NCBI RefSeq assembly: GCF_000372465.1
Contig: NZ_AQUZ01000068.1
Location: forward strand, 1-43,853
DNA length: 43,853 nucleotides
DNA from: Kribbella catacumbae DSM 19601
GTDB taxonomy: Bacteria > Actinomycetota > Actinomycetes > Propionibacteriales > Kribbellaceae
Direction of reading: 5' to 3'
The translations under genes were made by a program, and so were the position numbers. Of this stretch, positions 1-7,651 are shown piece by piece (the stretch's first letter is position 1; every line of letters starts with the position of its first letter). The notes below the pieces were generated by a model. The model did not search any database and had not been told where the DNA came from. It saw nothing but the letters and a program-made list of their open reading frames with translations.

Positions 1-159
1 CAACGCGGACAGGTTCGCGACCGTCTCGTTACGGACCTTGCCGCCCTCCCGGAACGTCCGGCGCAGGTAGGCGGACTGGTACTCGCGGCGCTCCCCACGC
101 TTGTCCACATGCGACTTCCGCACTCTGACTACGTGGACCGCGCCATCCTTTCTACCCAT
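1..159 (-). CDS. Probable IS1634-type transposase, N-terminal part (cut by window edge)
   Basis: A reading frame starts at ATG 159-157 on the minus strand and stays open to base 1, giving 53 residues. The peptide is basic and begins MGRKDGAVHVVRVRKS, followed later by the stretch GGKVRNETVANLSAL. A 'GGKVR..T(V/I)A.L..L' segment near the N-terminus is the pattern I associate with transposases of the IS1634 group of DDE enzymes. The catalytic domain lies outside the window, so the family call rests on this short segment only. A short inverted pair (ACAGGACA at 225-232, TGTCCTGT at 311-318) lies upstream and could belong to the element's end, but I cannot confirm a terminal repeat. Alternatively this is a conserved hypothetical protein. 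Confidence 0.5.
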   Translation of the reverse strand, partial: MGRKDGAVHVVRVRKSHVDKRGERREYQSAYLRRTFREGGKVRNETVANLSAL

Positions 160-418
160 GAACACACAGTAACGGCATCTCTCGCGTCAGGCCGCTCAAC
201 ACGCCGAATATTCTGACTACATCACAGGACAGCAAAGACACAAACACGCAGGTCAGGCAAGGAGTCGCCGCTCAAGGCCGCCGCAACTTCGGGCTAGCCG
301 AACCGGACTATGTCCTGTCGGTCGGGACACAACCTCGCCGGCAACGCGCCACACCACCGGCTTCACGGGGCCGGCACCAGCTCCCCGGCGCCACGACATC
401 TTCCACTGGTACGTCGAA

Positions 419-1669
419 TCAGGTGGGTCGGTCTCCCTCGAGGTGCGTCAGGCCTTTGCGGGCGGCCTCCGCGGCATCCTGTTCGGGGTAGTACTCGGCG
501 AGGGCTTGGAGTACCGGGAGCGTGTCGGGGTGGTCGCAGCGCCAGAGGTTTTCGAAGAGGGCTGCGGCGTCGTACTCGATGCCGTCGGCGAGGTCGCCGA
601 TCAGGTCGCGCGCCGATCGGGGGTCGCCGTCCAGGTCGGCGGCGACCATGTCGATGAAGACGCGGTGCAGGTCGTCCAACGTGGACTCCTTCGCCGGTAG
701 GCCGCGTGCTGTCAGCCAGGCGTTGGCGTGAGGGCGGAGGTCGCGGTCGTCGAGACAGGCCCGTACGCCGTCCGCCGCGTCCGCGCCGACCTGGTTGAGC
801 ATCCCGAACGCCACCACCCGATGCGCCGGCGTACCGCCCCGCGCGTGCTCGAGGATGCGCTCGGCGGCGACCTCAGGCCCGATCGCGGCAAACCACTCCT
901 CGAAGGCCGAGTCCTGGGTCAGGCCGAGATCGAGCACCTCCGCCACCGTTGCGTCCGCCAGGTCCATCACGTAGGGCGCGCCGAAACCGCCTGACTCGAA
1001 CCAATGCACCAAACCGAACCGCCCCAGGTCGGAGAGCCGAACCAGGTCGTCGTCGACGACGAGCGCGTCGATCGTCGTCAGCGCACCCAGCAGGTCTCGG
1101 ATGGACGGCTCCAGAGCTGACGGCAGTCCCGATGGGATTGCGCCGGACTCCAGGCCACCGCCCGGCCCGATCTCGAGCGAGGCGCTGATGACGTGCTCGG
1201 CCAGATCCTTGACGGTGATTCCCCGCGTGTCGACGTACAGCCGCATCAGCAGTGGCATCGACAGTTCGTCGCCATGCGCCTGCAGAGCCCTGGCGAGCAC
1301 CTCGATCCACAGCTCGACGACACGGCTGTCCGAGTCGTCATCGGCCTCCGCGACATAGGCGGCACGGCCACCCCCGCCTTCGACCAGATGCATGCCGACA
1401 ACCAGGGACCACAGCTTCTTCAGCTCGGGAAATCCGGTCGATGCCCGCGCTTCGGGATGATCTGGTAGGCCGAGTACCCGTACTGCGGCTCGGGCGTCGG
1501 CGAGCAGGAGATTGCCCGTCTTCGTGACCCGGCGCTTCCCGGTCCACTCGGCCAGTCGGCGTACCAACTGAAGTTGCTCACAATCACGGGCAGCGGCAGC
1601 AAGTTCCCCGAAGGGAGGCAGCCGCACGGCAGGCAACTGGAACAACGGCTGCACCGATTCCTCGTCCAT
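419..1669 (-). CDS. Unrecognised 416-aa actinobacterial protein
   Basis: I do not recognise a named domain. The ATG at 1669 (MDEESVQPLFQLPAVRLPP) is preferred over the far upstream ATG at 1897, because the longer frame would run antisense through the acetyltransferase gene and has low-complexity, unconserved-looking sequence there. The protein is acidic, leucine-rich and mostly helical by composition, with no signal peptide or membrane segment. The N-terminal part (roughly residues 20-60) has a charged 'EWTGKRRVTKTGNLLLADAR' stretch of the kind seen in long uncharacterised actinobacterial proteins. The C-terminal 130 residues are rich in alanine, leucine and aspartate, suggesting a helical repeat fold. 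It is divergent from the acetyltransferase gene, with about 55 bp between the proposed starts, so the two promoters must overlap. Confidence 0.65.
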   Translation of the reverse strand: MDEESVQPLFQLPAVRLPPFGELAAAARDCEQLQLVRRLAEWTGKRRVTKTGNLLLADARAAVRVLGLPDHPEARASTGFPELKKLWSLVVGMHLVEGGGGRAAYVAEADDDSDSRVVELWIEVLARALQAHGDELSMPLLMRLYVDTRGITVKDLAEHVISASLEIGPGGGLESGAIPSGLPSALEPSIRDLLGALTTIDALVVDDDLVRLSDLGRFGLVHWFESGGFGAPYVMDLADATVAEVLDLGLTQDSAFEEWFAAIGPEVAAERILEHARGGTPAHRVVAFGMLNQVGADAADGVRACLDDRDLRPHANAWLTARGLPAKESTLDDLHRVFIDMVAADLDGDPRSARDLIGDLADGIEYDAAALFENLWRCDHPDTLPVLQALAEYYPEQDAAEAARKGLTHLEGDRPT

Positions 1670-1723
1670 AGTGGTCAGCCTAGTGACCTGAAGTCGGGAG
1701 GACAGACAGCGGCAGAGCTGAGC

Positions 1724-2221
1724 TTGCGGCCGGTGGGCGAAGAGGACCTGGCGATGTTCTGGCGATTCTCGACCGAGCCTGGGTTGATCGGGTTGGACTG
1801 GGGCGGATTCAAGGACCACCAGACGACCGTACGGCGGTATGCGGAGGACGGGTTTCTCGGCAGCGACAAGGGACGGCTGATCGTGCAGGACGGCCATGAA
1901 GCCACCGGTTTCGTGAGTTGGGGCGAGGGGTCGTTCGACGGCAAGACGAAGTACTGGGAGGTCGGGATCGCCCTGCTGCCGGAGTACCGGGGTCGTGGGA
2001 TCGGGTGGCGGGCGCAGCGGATGCTAGTGGACTATCTCTTCGAGCACACGCCGGTGCACAGGATCCAGGCGGCGACGCATCCGGAGAACCAGGCCGAGCA
2101 GCGGTCGTTGGAGAAGGCCGGGTTCCAGCTCGAAGGTGTGATCCGTGGCGCGGAGTTCCGCGCAGGCGAGTACCGCGACGGCTGGCCCTACAGCCGGCTG
2201 CGGACGGATCCGGTCCGATGA
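1724..2221 (+). CDS. GNAT family N-acetyltransferase (RimJ/RimL type)
   Basis: The product is predicted to transfer an acetyl group from acetyl-CoA to an amine. The sequence from LRPVGEEDLAMFWRF onward follows the RimJ/RimL pattern: an N-terminal 'LRPV..EDL' strand and helix, the beta-bulge segment YWEVGIALLPEYRGRGIG containing the acetyl-CoA pyrophosphate loop (R/Q-x-x-G-x-G/A type, here RGRGIG), and the late 'NQAEQRSLEKAGFQLEGVIRGAEF' segment typical of ribosomal-protein or small-molecule acetyltransferases. No ATG fits the family's N-terminus. I chose TTG at 1724; CTG at 1718 is an alternative, and a GGGAGGA stretch at 1696-1702 may be the ribosome binding site. The frame is open upstream to 1574, but that part lies antisense to the neighbouring gene. 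The stop overlaps the next start (ATGA at 2218-2221), so the two genes are translationally coupled. Confidence 0.8.
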   Translation: MRPVGEEDLAMFWRFSTEPGLIGLDWGGFKDHQTTVRRYAEDGFLGSDKGRLIVQDGHEATGFVSWGEGSFDGKTKYWEVGIALLPEYRGRGIGWRAQRMLVDYLFEHTPVHRIQAATHPENQAEQRSLEKAGFQLEGVIRGAEFRAGEYRDGWPYSRLRTDPVR

Positions 2222-2631
2222 GGCCCGTACTGCGGAAGGTCGACGCCGTGACGATTCGGGTGCCGGATCTGGACAGTGGGCTCGCGTTCTATCGGGACAA
2301 ACTCGGTCACGAGTTGCTGTGGCGCCATGACGAGATCGGGCAAGCCGGGTTGGGCCTTCCGGAGAGCGAGACCGAGATCGTGCTGGCGACCGGCCTGGAC
2401 TACGCGCCGAGCTGGCTGGTCGGCGACGCGGATGAGGCCGCGGCGGCGATCGTCGAGGCCGGCGGTGAGCTGATCAGCGCGCCGTTCGACATCCCCGTCG
2501 GGCGGTGTGCCGTGGTCGCTGATGCGTTCGGCAACCAACTGGTGCTGCTCGATCTGTCGACGGGCCGGTATGAGACGGATGGCAACGGTTCGGTGACGGG
2601 TGTGGCGAAACCTGGCTGTGGGAACCCGTAG
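2218..2631 (+). CDS. VOC family (glyoxalase/bleomycin-resistance fold) protein
   Basis: A 137-residue protein with the vicinal-oxygen-chelate fold. It opens with VDAVTIRVPDLDSGLAFYRDKLGHELLWR, the usual first beta-alpha-beta unit ('V..PD.d..l.FY.d.LG'). It ends with a second unit in which 'RCAVVADAFGNQLVLLD' matches the common 'v.DPdGN.l.l.e' strand. The second half is shorter than in standard two-module VOC proteins. Metal ligands are not clear: the usual first histidine position holds threonine (AVTIRV), so metal binding or catalysis is uncertain. The ATG at 2218 overlaps the stop of the acetyltransferase by the sequence ATGA, indicating one transcript. The substrate is unknown. Confidence 0.82.
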   Translation: MRPVLRKVDAVTIRVPDLDSGLAFYRDKLGHELLWRHDEIGQAGLGLPESETEIVLATGLDYAPSWLVGDADEAAAAIVEAGGELISAPFDIPVGRCAVVADAFGNQLVLLDLSTGRYETDGNGSVTGVAKPGCGNP

Positions 2632-2730
2632 GGGGATTAGCCTCGGCGGGCGGCAGTCGCGCACGGCGGGTCTTCGGTCGAGCGCGCTGCCTTTCTGCGA
2701 GTCTGAGAAGTGCCGACGGAAAGGGGAATC

Positions 2731-3567
2731 GTGTCTCGACGACGTGGTCTCGTTGCTGGTGTCGCCCTGCTAGCCATCACGCTGACGGGATGCACGGACG
2801 TGGCGGCCGATTCCTCGACGCCTTCCGGTACGCCGAGCGCTACCGCGTCGACGCCGTCCGAGACACCGGGCACGAGCAACACGCCAAGCACGCCGGGTAC
2901 GCCGGGTACGCCGAGCGCATCAAGCACCCCAGGCACGCCGACCACCAAGCCCACGGTCAAGCCGACGGTGAAGCCGCGAGTCAAGCCGCGCCCGCCATCG
3001 GCGTACGCGAAGCAGGTCGAGGCCAAGCTGGACGCACTCGGCTACCCCGTCGGCGACGTGGACGGTGAGATCACCAAGCGCTCCAAGCAGGCCCTGTGCG
3101 CCTGGCGCGAGACGAATGGCTTGCCGGTCAGCCGCGGCGGCCTGACCGCCGCCGATGTACGATCGGTGCTCACGGCAACCAAACGCCCGGCCGCCACCAA
3201 GGAACCCGGCATCTACGTCAACAAGACCTGCCTGGTGCTCTACCAGATCGTCGGCAAGACCATCCGCCGGATCGTCTGGGTCTCCACCGGCGCCCCGGGA
3301 TACGACACCCCGAACCGCACCGGCAAGGTCTGGCGCAAGTGGGCGGGCGCGCACGAGAGCAGCCTGTACGACGACGCGTACATGTACGACTCGATCTACT
3401 TCCTCAAGGATCGCCCGGGCATCGCCCTGCACGGCAGCCGCGTCAACACGCTGATCAAGACCTACCCGGCCAGCCACCGTTGCGTCCGCGTGATGCGCCC
3501 GCAGATCCACCACATCTTCGAAGAGACCGCGATCGGCACCAAGGTCCAGGTCGACGGCGAGTACTGA
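2731..3567 (+). CDS. Lipoprotein L,D-transpeptidase with peptidoglycan-binding domain
   Basis: Predicted to cross-link peptidoglycan (3-3 links) at the outer face of the membrane. GTG 2731 is chosen because GAAAGGGGAA lies just upstream; an in-frame GTG at 2710 adds seven residues. Order of parts: a basic N-terminus and hydrophobic segment ending in the lipobox LTGC (lipid-modified cysteine near residue 21), a Thr/Ser/Pro/Gly-rich linker with STPGTP-like repeats and then KPTVKP repeats (about residues 30-90), a peptidoglycan-binding motif (YAKQVEAKLDALGYPVGDVDG, about 95-150), and a YkuD domain to the C-terminus. The catalytic segment reads IALHGSRVN...YPASHRCVRV, giving the histidine and cysteine of the family. 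The usual glycine before the cysteine is arginine (SHRCVR instead of SHGCVR). It is a single gene with no clear operon partner. Confidence 0.88.
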   Translation: MSRRRGLVAGVALLAITLTGCTDVAADSSTPSGTPSATASTPSETPGTSNTPSTPGTPGTPSASSTPGTPTTKPTVKPTVKPRVKPRPPSAYAKQVEAKLDALGYPVGDVDGEITKRSKQALCAWRETNGLPVSRGGLTAADVRSVLTATKRPAATKEPGIYVNKTCLVLYQIVGKTIRRIVWVSTGAPGYDTPNRTGKVWRKWAGAHESSLYDDAYMYDSIYFLKDRPGIALHGSRVNTLIKTYPASHRCVRVMRPQIHHIFEETAIGTKVQVDGEY

Positions 3568-3615
3568 GGCAGCGACACGCCACTTGATTTTCCGGCGTTT
3601 GTCCGTGGGTTCCGC

Positions 3616-3621
3616 TATAAC
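3616..3621 (+). promoter_or_regulatory. -10 element for a leaderless transcript
   Basis: TATAAC is followed by exactly seven bases and then the ATG at 3629. No Shine-Dalgarno sequence can be fitted. This arrangement predicts transcription starting at or next to the start codon, as is common for actinobacterial leaderless mRNAs. A convincing -35 at normal spacing is not visible. Confidence 0.55.
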
Positions 3622-3628
3622 TGATCGC

Positions 3629-4327
3629 ATGCATGAAGAGCTGCTCGCCGAGGTGGAGTCCGACTGGACCGCGAGTGGCGTTCTGCCCGAGTTGCTCGGG
3701 TTGCTGCGCGACGTCTGGCGGACCAACCTCGAGCGGCACGAACCGGCGCTCGGCGACGACGCGGTGACGCTCGGGATGGGTTCGGCGCGCAACTTCGCGA
3801 ACCGGACCGTCCAGGTGCTCGTCCCCCGCAACGACGTCATCGCCGATCTCCAGGGCAACTCCCTGCGAGTGATTCATCTCGGCCGGACTCTGCGCGCTTC
3901 CAAACTGCCGGGCAAGTCGGTGCACACGGATCCGTACTCCATCGACTGGGATTCCTCGGCGACCAGACACCAGGGACCGCTGGCGAACAGCCAGCAGCTC
4001 GAGTTGTTCGAGCTGCCGACTGAGGAGTTGGCGGCCAACTCGGCCGTGGGCTCACCGCGGTACTTGCATCTGGCGTGGGCGGGCGATGCCGAGACCGGCG
4101 ACGTTGCCGTGCATCTCGGCTTCCCTCGCGACACCAGGGACGGCGCCGAGCCGTGGTTCGCCGTGCGGATGGTGTACTGCGACCAGCCTGGCGATCAGCT
4201 CCCCATCGTCCCGGTCTCGGAGTCCGGCGGCGACCGTTTCGACCAGCGTCCAGTGCCACCGATCGCCGTCCGCCTTCGCGCTGCCGACCGTGTCGAGCGT
4301 CAGGTGGCCGGCAACGATGGTGCGTAG
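3629..4327 (+). CDS. Unrecognised 232-aa partner of an XRE/ImmA-IrrE protein
   Basis: No named domain is recognised. ATG 3629 is chosen because it follows a -10-like TATAAC by seven bases (leaderless) and because MHEELLAEVESDW is a sensible N-terminus. The protein is soluble, without signal peptide or membrane segments. It has an N-terminal helical part (LLAEVESDWTASGVLPELL), a central segment of alternating strands (RTVQVLVPRNDVIADLQ), and a tryptophan- and proline-containing C-terminal half. Its stop codon lies inside the start region of the next gene: the ATG at 4317 precedes the TAG at 4325-4327, an 11-base overlap, so the pair is coupled. By analogy with other gene pairs containing an ImmA-type protease, it may be the target or partner of the downstream protein. 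That is inference only. Confidence 0.75.
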   Translation: MHEELLAEVESDWTASGVLPELLGLLRDVWRTNLERHEPALGDDAVTLGMGSARNFANRTVQVLVPRNDVIADLQGNSLRVIHLGRTLRASKLPGKSVHTDPYSIDWDSSATRHQGPLANSQQLELFELPTEELAANSAVGSPRYLHLAWAGDAETGDVAVHLGFPRDTRDGAEPWFAVRMVYCDQPGDQLPIVPVSESGGDRFDQRPVPPIAVRLRAADRVERQVAGNDGA

Positions 4328-5435
4328 TCCCCACTCGGACCCGAAGGAACGCCGGTCCGCGGGTGTTGCCGTGCGCTTCGATCCGCTCCGGCTCGCGCTG
4401 GCGCGACGGCTCAGAGGCCTTCGGCGGACCGAGCTGGCCGACCTGATCCGGGTGACTCCGGCGGCGGTCAGTCAGTTCGAGCGAGGGCAGAGTCGCCCGA
4501 CCTTGCCGTTGGTCGCGGCGATGTCGCTGGCCCTCGGCGTACCGGCGGAGTTCTTCACTTTGGGGCGATCGCTCCAGCCGGGTTCGGCTTCGAGTCCGCA
4601 CTTTCGCAGTCTGCGGACGACCAGCCAGCTCCAGCGGGATCGGGCGCTCGCCTTCGCGGAGCTCGCGGCCGACGTACTGACTGCGCTTGAGCAGCATGTC
4701 GAGTTGCCGCACCTGTTGTTGCCTGACCTTCGGGCGCCGGAGGCTCCCGATCTCGCCGATCTCGCGAAGCTGGCGGCCGAAGCGCGCGCCTTCTTCGAGC
4801 TGAAGCCCGGGCCTGTGCCGCACGTCGTCAGGATGCTGGAGGCGGCCGGAGTACTGGTACTGCGTCTGCCGGAGATCTCGCAATCGGTGGATGCGTTCTC
4901 GGCTCACCTGCCGACCCGCCCAGTCGTCCTGCTCAACCCGGCCAAAGGCGACGCCGCCCGCGCGCGCTTCGACTCAGCTCACGAGCTCGCCCATCTGGTG
5001 ATGCACTACGACGCGACGCCGGGTTCACGCATCGTGGAGAAGGAGGCCGACTCCTTCGCCGCCGAGTTCCTGATGCCGGCGGACGAGATCATCGAGGAAC
5101 TCCCTCGCAGGCTTGACTGGGAGAAGCTGCATCAGCTCAAGCTGCGGTGGGGTGTCTCGTTGAAGGCACTCGTCTACCGCGCGCACCATCTCGGCGTACT
5201 GACTCCGAACGCCTACCGCCGCGGCATGCAGCAGCTCAACGAATGGGGATATCCGGAGCCGGGCCCCTTGACCGCGATCGAGGCGCCGACGCTGCTACAG
5301 CTCACTTTCGAGTTGCTGGAGAAGTCTGGCTATGGGTCCGACCGGCTTGCCGACGAGCTGCATCTGCCATCGTCGGTTCTGCTCGAGATCGTCAAGGCTG
5401 GAAGCGATCTCCGCCCGCAGCTGCGTCTTGCTTAG
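4317..5435 (+). CDS. XRE-family regulator fused to ImmA/IrrE-type zinc metallopeptidase
   Basis: A two-domain protein of 372 residues. Residues about 20-75 form a Cro/C1-type helix-turn-helix (LALARRLRGLRRTELADLIR, then VTPAAVSQFERGQSRPTLPL). Residues about 150-290 form an ImmA/IrrE peptidase domain with the zinc motif HELAH at 222-226 and a downstream acidic segment (EKEADSFAAEFLMP) that supplies the third ligand in this family. Such proteins (COG2856 group) repress or cleave a partner in stress, phage or toxin-antitoxin contexts. The ATG at 4317 overlaps the upstream gene by 11 bases; GTG 4371 is a possible alternative start. The gene converges on the amidase gene, and the two stop codons overlap at 5432-5435. 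The cognate substrate is not evident, but the coupled upstream protein is the first candidate. Confidence 0.88.
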   Translation: MVRSPHSDPKERRSAGVAVRFDPLRLALARRLRGLRRTELADLIRVTPAAVSQFERGQSRPTLPLVAAMSLALGVPAEFFTLGRSLQPGSASSPHFRSLRTTSQLQRDRALAFAELAADVLTALEQHVELPHLLLPDLRAPEAPDLADLAKLAAEARAFFELKPGPVPHVVRMLEAAGVLVLRLPEISQSVDAFSAHLPTRPVVLLNPAKGDAARARFDSAHELAHLVMHYDATPGSRIVEKEADSFAAEFLMPADEIIEELPRRLDWEKLHQLKLRWGVSLKALVYRAHHLGVLTPNAYRRGMQQLNEWGYPEPGPLTAIEAPTLLQLTFELLEKSGYGSDRLADELHLPSSVLLEIVKAGSDLRPQLRLA

Positions 5436-6808
5436 TCAACCGTCGGCCAAGGCATGTGCGTGGGTTCGATGAACTCGGCCAGGCGGAGGGCAGCCAGGTC
5501 GTTGAAGCGCGGTGCGGCTAGTTGGAGGCCGATCGGGAGGCCTTCCGCTGAGAAGCCGCAGTTGACGGTGGTGGCGGGGTGGGTGGACATGTTGTACGGG
5601 ACGGTGAAGGCGATGTGTTCGAACGGCTTCAGGGGGTCGGCGGTCGGGTAGGCGAGATCGGCGGCGAAGGCCGTGATCGGGGCGACCGGGGACAGGATGA
5701 AGTCGTAGGTGGCGAAGGCCGCGTCGACGGCGACGGCCATCTCGTGCATCTGGGAGTGGCCGTGGAAGACGTCGAAGGCGGTCAGGTCGTTGGCCGTCGA
5801 GACCCAGCGGCGGATCTCGGGCAGGACCTTGGCGCGACGATCCTCCGGCAGCGCATTGATGTCGTACGCCGAACGCACGCGCCAGAACCGGTCGAGACCG
5901 TCGAGCATCTCGCGGGTGATGATCGGTGCGATCGGTTCGACGGTGGCGCCGGCCTTCTCCAGGAGGGCTGCAGCGGCTGAGACGGCTGCGGTGACCTCCG
6001 GGTCCACCGGCAAGCCGACACCGGCGTCGAGGAGTAGACCGATGCGGAGCCCTTGCGGGTCGAGGGACCCGCTGTAGCTGTCGGCGATGGGCGGTAGGGA
6101 CGTGTAGTCGCGACGGTCGGGCCCGGCCATCACGGACAGCGCTAGCGCGGCGTCGGCCGCAGTACGGGCTAGTGGGCCGATCGCCCTTCCTGGGTAGGGG
6201 TTGCCGACTGCTACTCGGCCGTGGGTTGGTTTGAGGCCGACAACGCCGCACCAGCCGGCGGGGAGGCGGATGGAGCCGCCGATGTCGGTACCGATGTGGA
6301 TCGGTCCGTAGCCAGCGGCGGCTGCTGCGGCTGCACCTGCGCTGGAGCCGCCCGGAGTACGGGTGAGGTCCCAGGGGTTGCGCGACAGGTGGTGGAAGGT
6401 GGAGACGCCGGACGAGAGCATGCCGTACTCCGGCATCGTGGTCTTGCTGAAGATGACGGCCCCGGCTGCCCGCAGACGCGCTGCGGCCGGTGCATCCTCC
6501 GCTGCCGGGATCAGCTCAGTCGCCGCTGTTCCTTGCGGCACCGGAGTACCGCGGGTGGCGACGTTCTCCTTAACAGTCACCGGTACGCCGTCCAGCGGGC
6601 CGGCCTCGCCGCGGCGCCACCGGTACTCCGATTCGCGGGCTGCCGCACGCGCTGCAGCGGGGTCGAGTGCGTAGAGGGCGCAGAGCTTCGGCTCGAGCGA
6701 CTCGACGCGGGCGAGCACGTCCTCGATCACCTCGACGGGTGAGAGCAAGCCTTCCTGGTAACGCGAAACGAGCTCGACTGCGGTCAGATCGGCGAGGCGT
6801 TCAGTCAT
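5432..6808 (-). CDS. Amidase (amidase signature family)
   Basis: Hydrolyses a carboxamide to acid and ammonia or amine. The Ser-cisSer-Lys triad can be placed: Lys80 in VPVTVKENV, the cis-serine in PGGSSAG (Ser155/156), and nucleophile Ser179 in IGGSIRLP. The length of 458 residues is normal for the family. It has no signal peptide, so it acts in the cytoplasm. It is the last gene of an eight-gene minus-strand operon with a 32-bp gap after the SDR gene, and is likely to process a solute brought in by the encoded ABC importer. Aliphatic amidases, 6-aminohexanoate-cyclic-dimer hydrolase and Glu-tRNA amidotransferase subunit A all belong here. The absence of gatB/gatC neighbours argues against the last. 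Confidence 0.9.
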   Translation of the reverse strand: MTERLADLTAVELVSRYQEGLLSPVEVIEDVLARVESLEPKLCALYALDPAAARAAARESEYRWRRGEAGPLDGVPVTVKENVATRGTPVPQGTAATELIPAAEDAPAAARLRAAGAVIFSKTTMPEYGMLSSGVSTFHHLSRNPWDLTRTPGGSSAGAAAAAAAGYGPIHIGTDIGGSIRLPAGWCGVVGLKPTHGRVAVGNPYPGRAIGPLARTAADAALALSVMAGPDRRDYTSLPPIADSYSGSLDPQGLRIGLLLDAGVGLPVDPEVTAAVSAAAALLEKAGATVEPIAPIITREMLDGLDRFWRVRSAYDINALPEDRRAKVLPEIRRWVSTANDLTAFDVFHGHSQMHEMAVAVDAAFATYDFILSPVAPITAFAADLAYPTADPLKPFEHIAFTVPYNMSTHPATTVNCGFSAEGLPIGLQLAAPRFNDLAALRLAEFIEPTHMPWPTVD

Positions 6809-6840
6809 CTATTGGCTCCAGCATCTTGGCTCCAGACAAG

Positions 6841-7611
6841 TCAGTTCGGAGGATCGAAGCGGCCGTCGACGGCGGTCCAGCCACCGTCGACGTGCAGCAC
6901 GCTGCCGGTGACGAAGGAGGAGGCATCGGACGCGAGGTAGACGACGGCGCCGGCCAACTCGTCGGGAGTCGCCCAGCGACCGAGGGCACCCTTCTGCGCG
7001 TAGGCGTCGTACCAGGCCTGATTCGCCTTGATCTGCACGGTGAGCGGGGTTTCGACGACGCCGGGAGCGATCGCGTTGACGCGGACGCCGTTGGGGCCGA
7101 ACTCGGCGGCGGCTGTCCGGAGCAATTGAACGAGGCCGGCTTTGGTTGCCGCGTACACCGCTTGGCCGGGCTCGACGGTGGTAGCGCGGATCGAGCTGAA
7201 ACCGACGATGCTGCCGCGGCCGCGAGCCGCCATCGGGCCGCCGAACGCGCGGATGAGGTCGAACGAGGCACGCAGGTTGAGCGCGACGACACGGTCGAAC
7301 TCCTCGCCGGTGTAGTCGAGGATGCGTTTGCGGACATTGGTCGCCGCGGTGAACACGAGCACGTCGACCTCACCGAGGTCCCGCGCCGCTGTCATCACCG
7401 CCTGCTCGTCCAGAACATCGAGCCCGTACGCCGTCAGCCGGTCGCCGAGTGCCGCTGTCTCCGAGGCCGCGGCGAGATCCCGGTCGGCGACGGTCACGCG
7501 TGCGCCCTGGGCCGCGAGGGCGAGAGCGGATTCGCGACCGATGCCGCTGCCGGCGCCCACGACGACGGCGTGCTTGCCATCCAGGCGGAACAAGTTCGCA
7601 TAGTCGGTCAT
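6841..7611 (-). CDS. SDR family NAD(P)-dependent oxidoreductase
   Basis: A classical short-chain dehydrogenase/reductase of 256 residues. The cofactor loop GAGSGIG is at residues 19-25, the catalytic serine is in GFSS (139/140), and YxxxK is Tyr153-Lys157. An Asp near residue 43 (VADRD) suggests NAD preference. The C-terminus (GSVLHVDGGW) is the standard SDR ending. A GAGGAGG ribosome binding site precedes ATG 7611. It lies 40 bp after the aldehyde dehydrogenase gene in the GntR-controlled operon and would oxidise an alcohol or reduce a ketone in the same catabolic route. The family alone does not give the substrate. Confidence 0.92.
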   Translation of the reverse strand: MTDYANLFRLDGKHAVVVGAGSGIGRESALALAAQGARVTVADRDLAAASETAALGDRLTAYGLDVLDEQAVMTAARDLGEVDVLVFTAATNVRKRILDYTGEEFDRVVALNLRASFDLIRAFGGPMAARGRGSIVGFSSIRATTVEPGQAVYAATKAGLVQLLRTAAAEFGPNGVRVNAIAPGVVETPLTVQIKANQAWYDAYAQKGALGRWATPDELAGAVVYLASDASSFVTGSVLHVDGGWTAVDGRFDPPN

Positions 7612-7651
7612 CGTGGAACCTCCTCAGGGCTTCGGGGGCTTCAGGGTGGGC

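Noticed and set aside
160..418. Terminal inverted repeat of the left-edge insertion sequence
   Set aside because: Only an 8-bp complementary pair (225-232 and 311-318) is visible, and the other end of the element is outside the window.
5432..6808. Glu-tRNA(Gln) amidotransferase subunit A
   Set aside because: Same fold family, but there are no gatB or gatC neighbours and it sits in a catabolic import operon.
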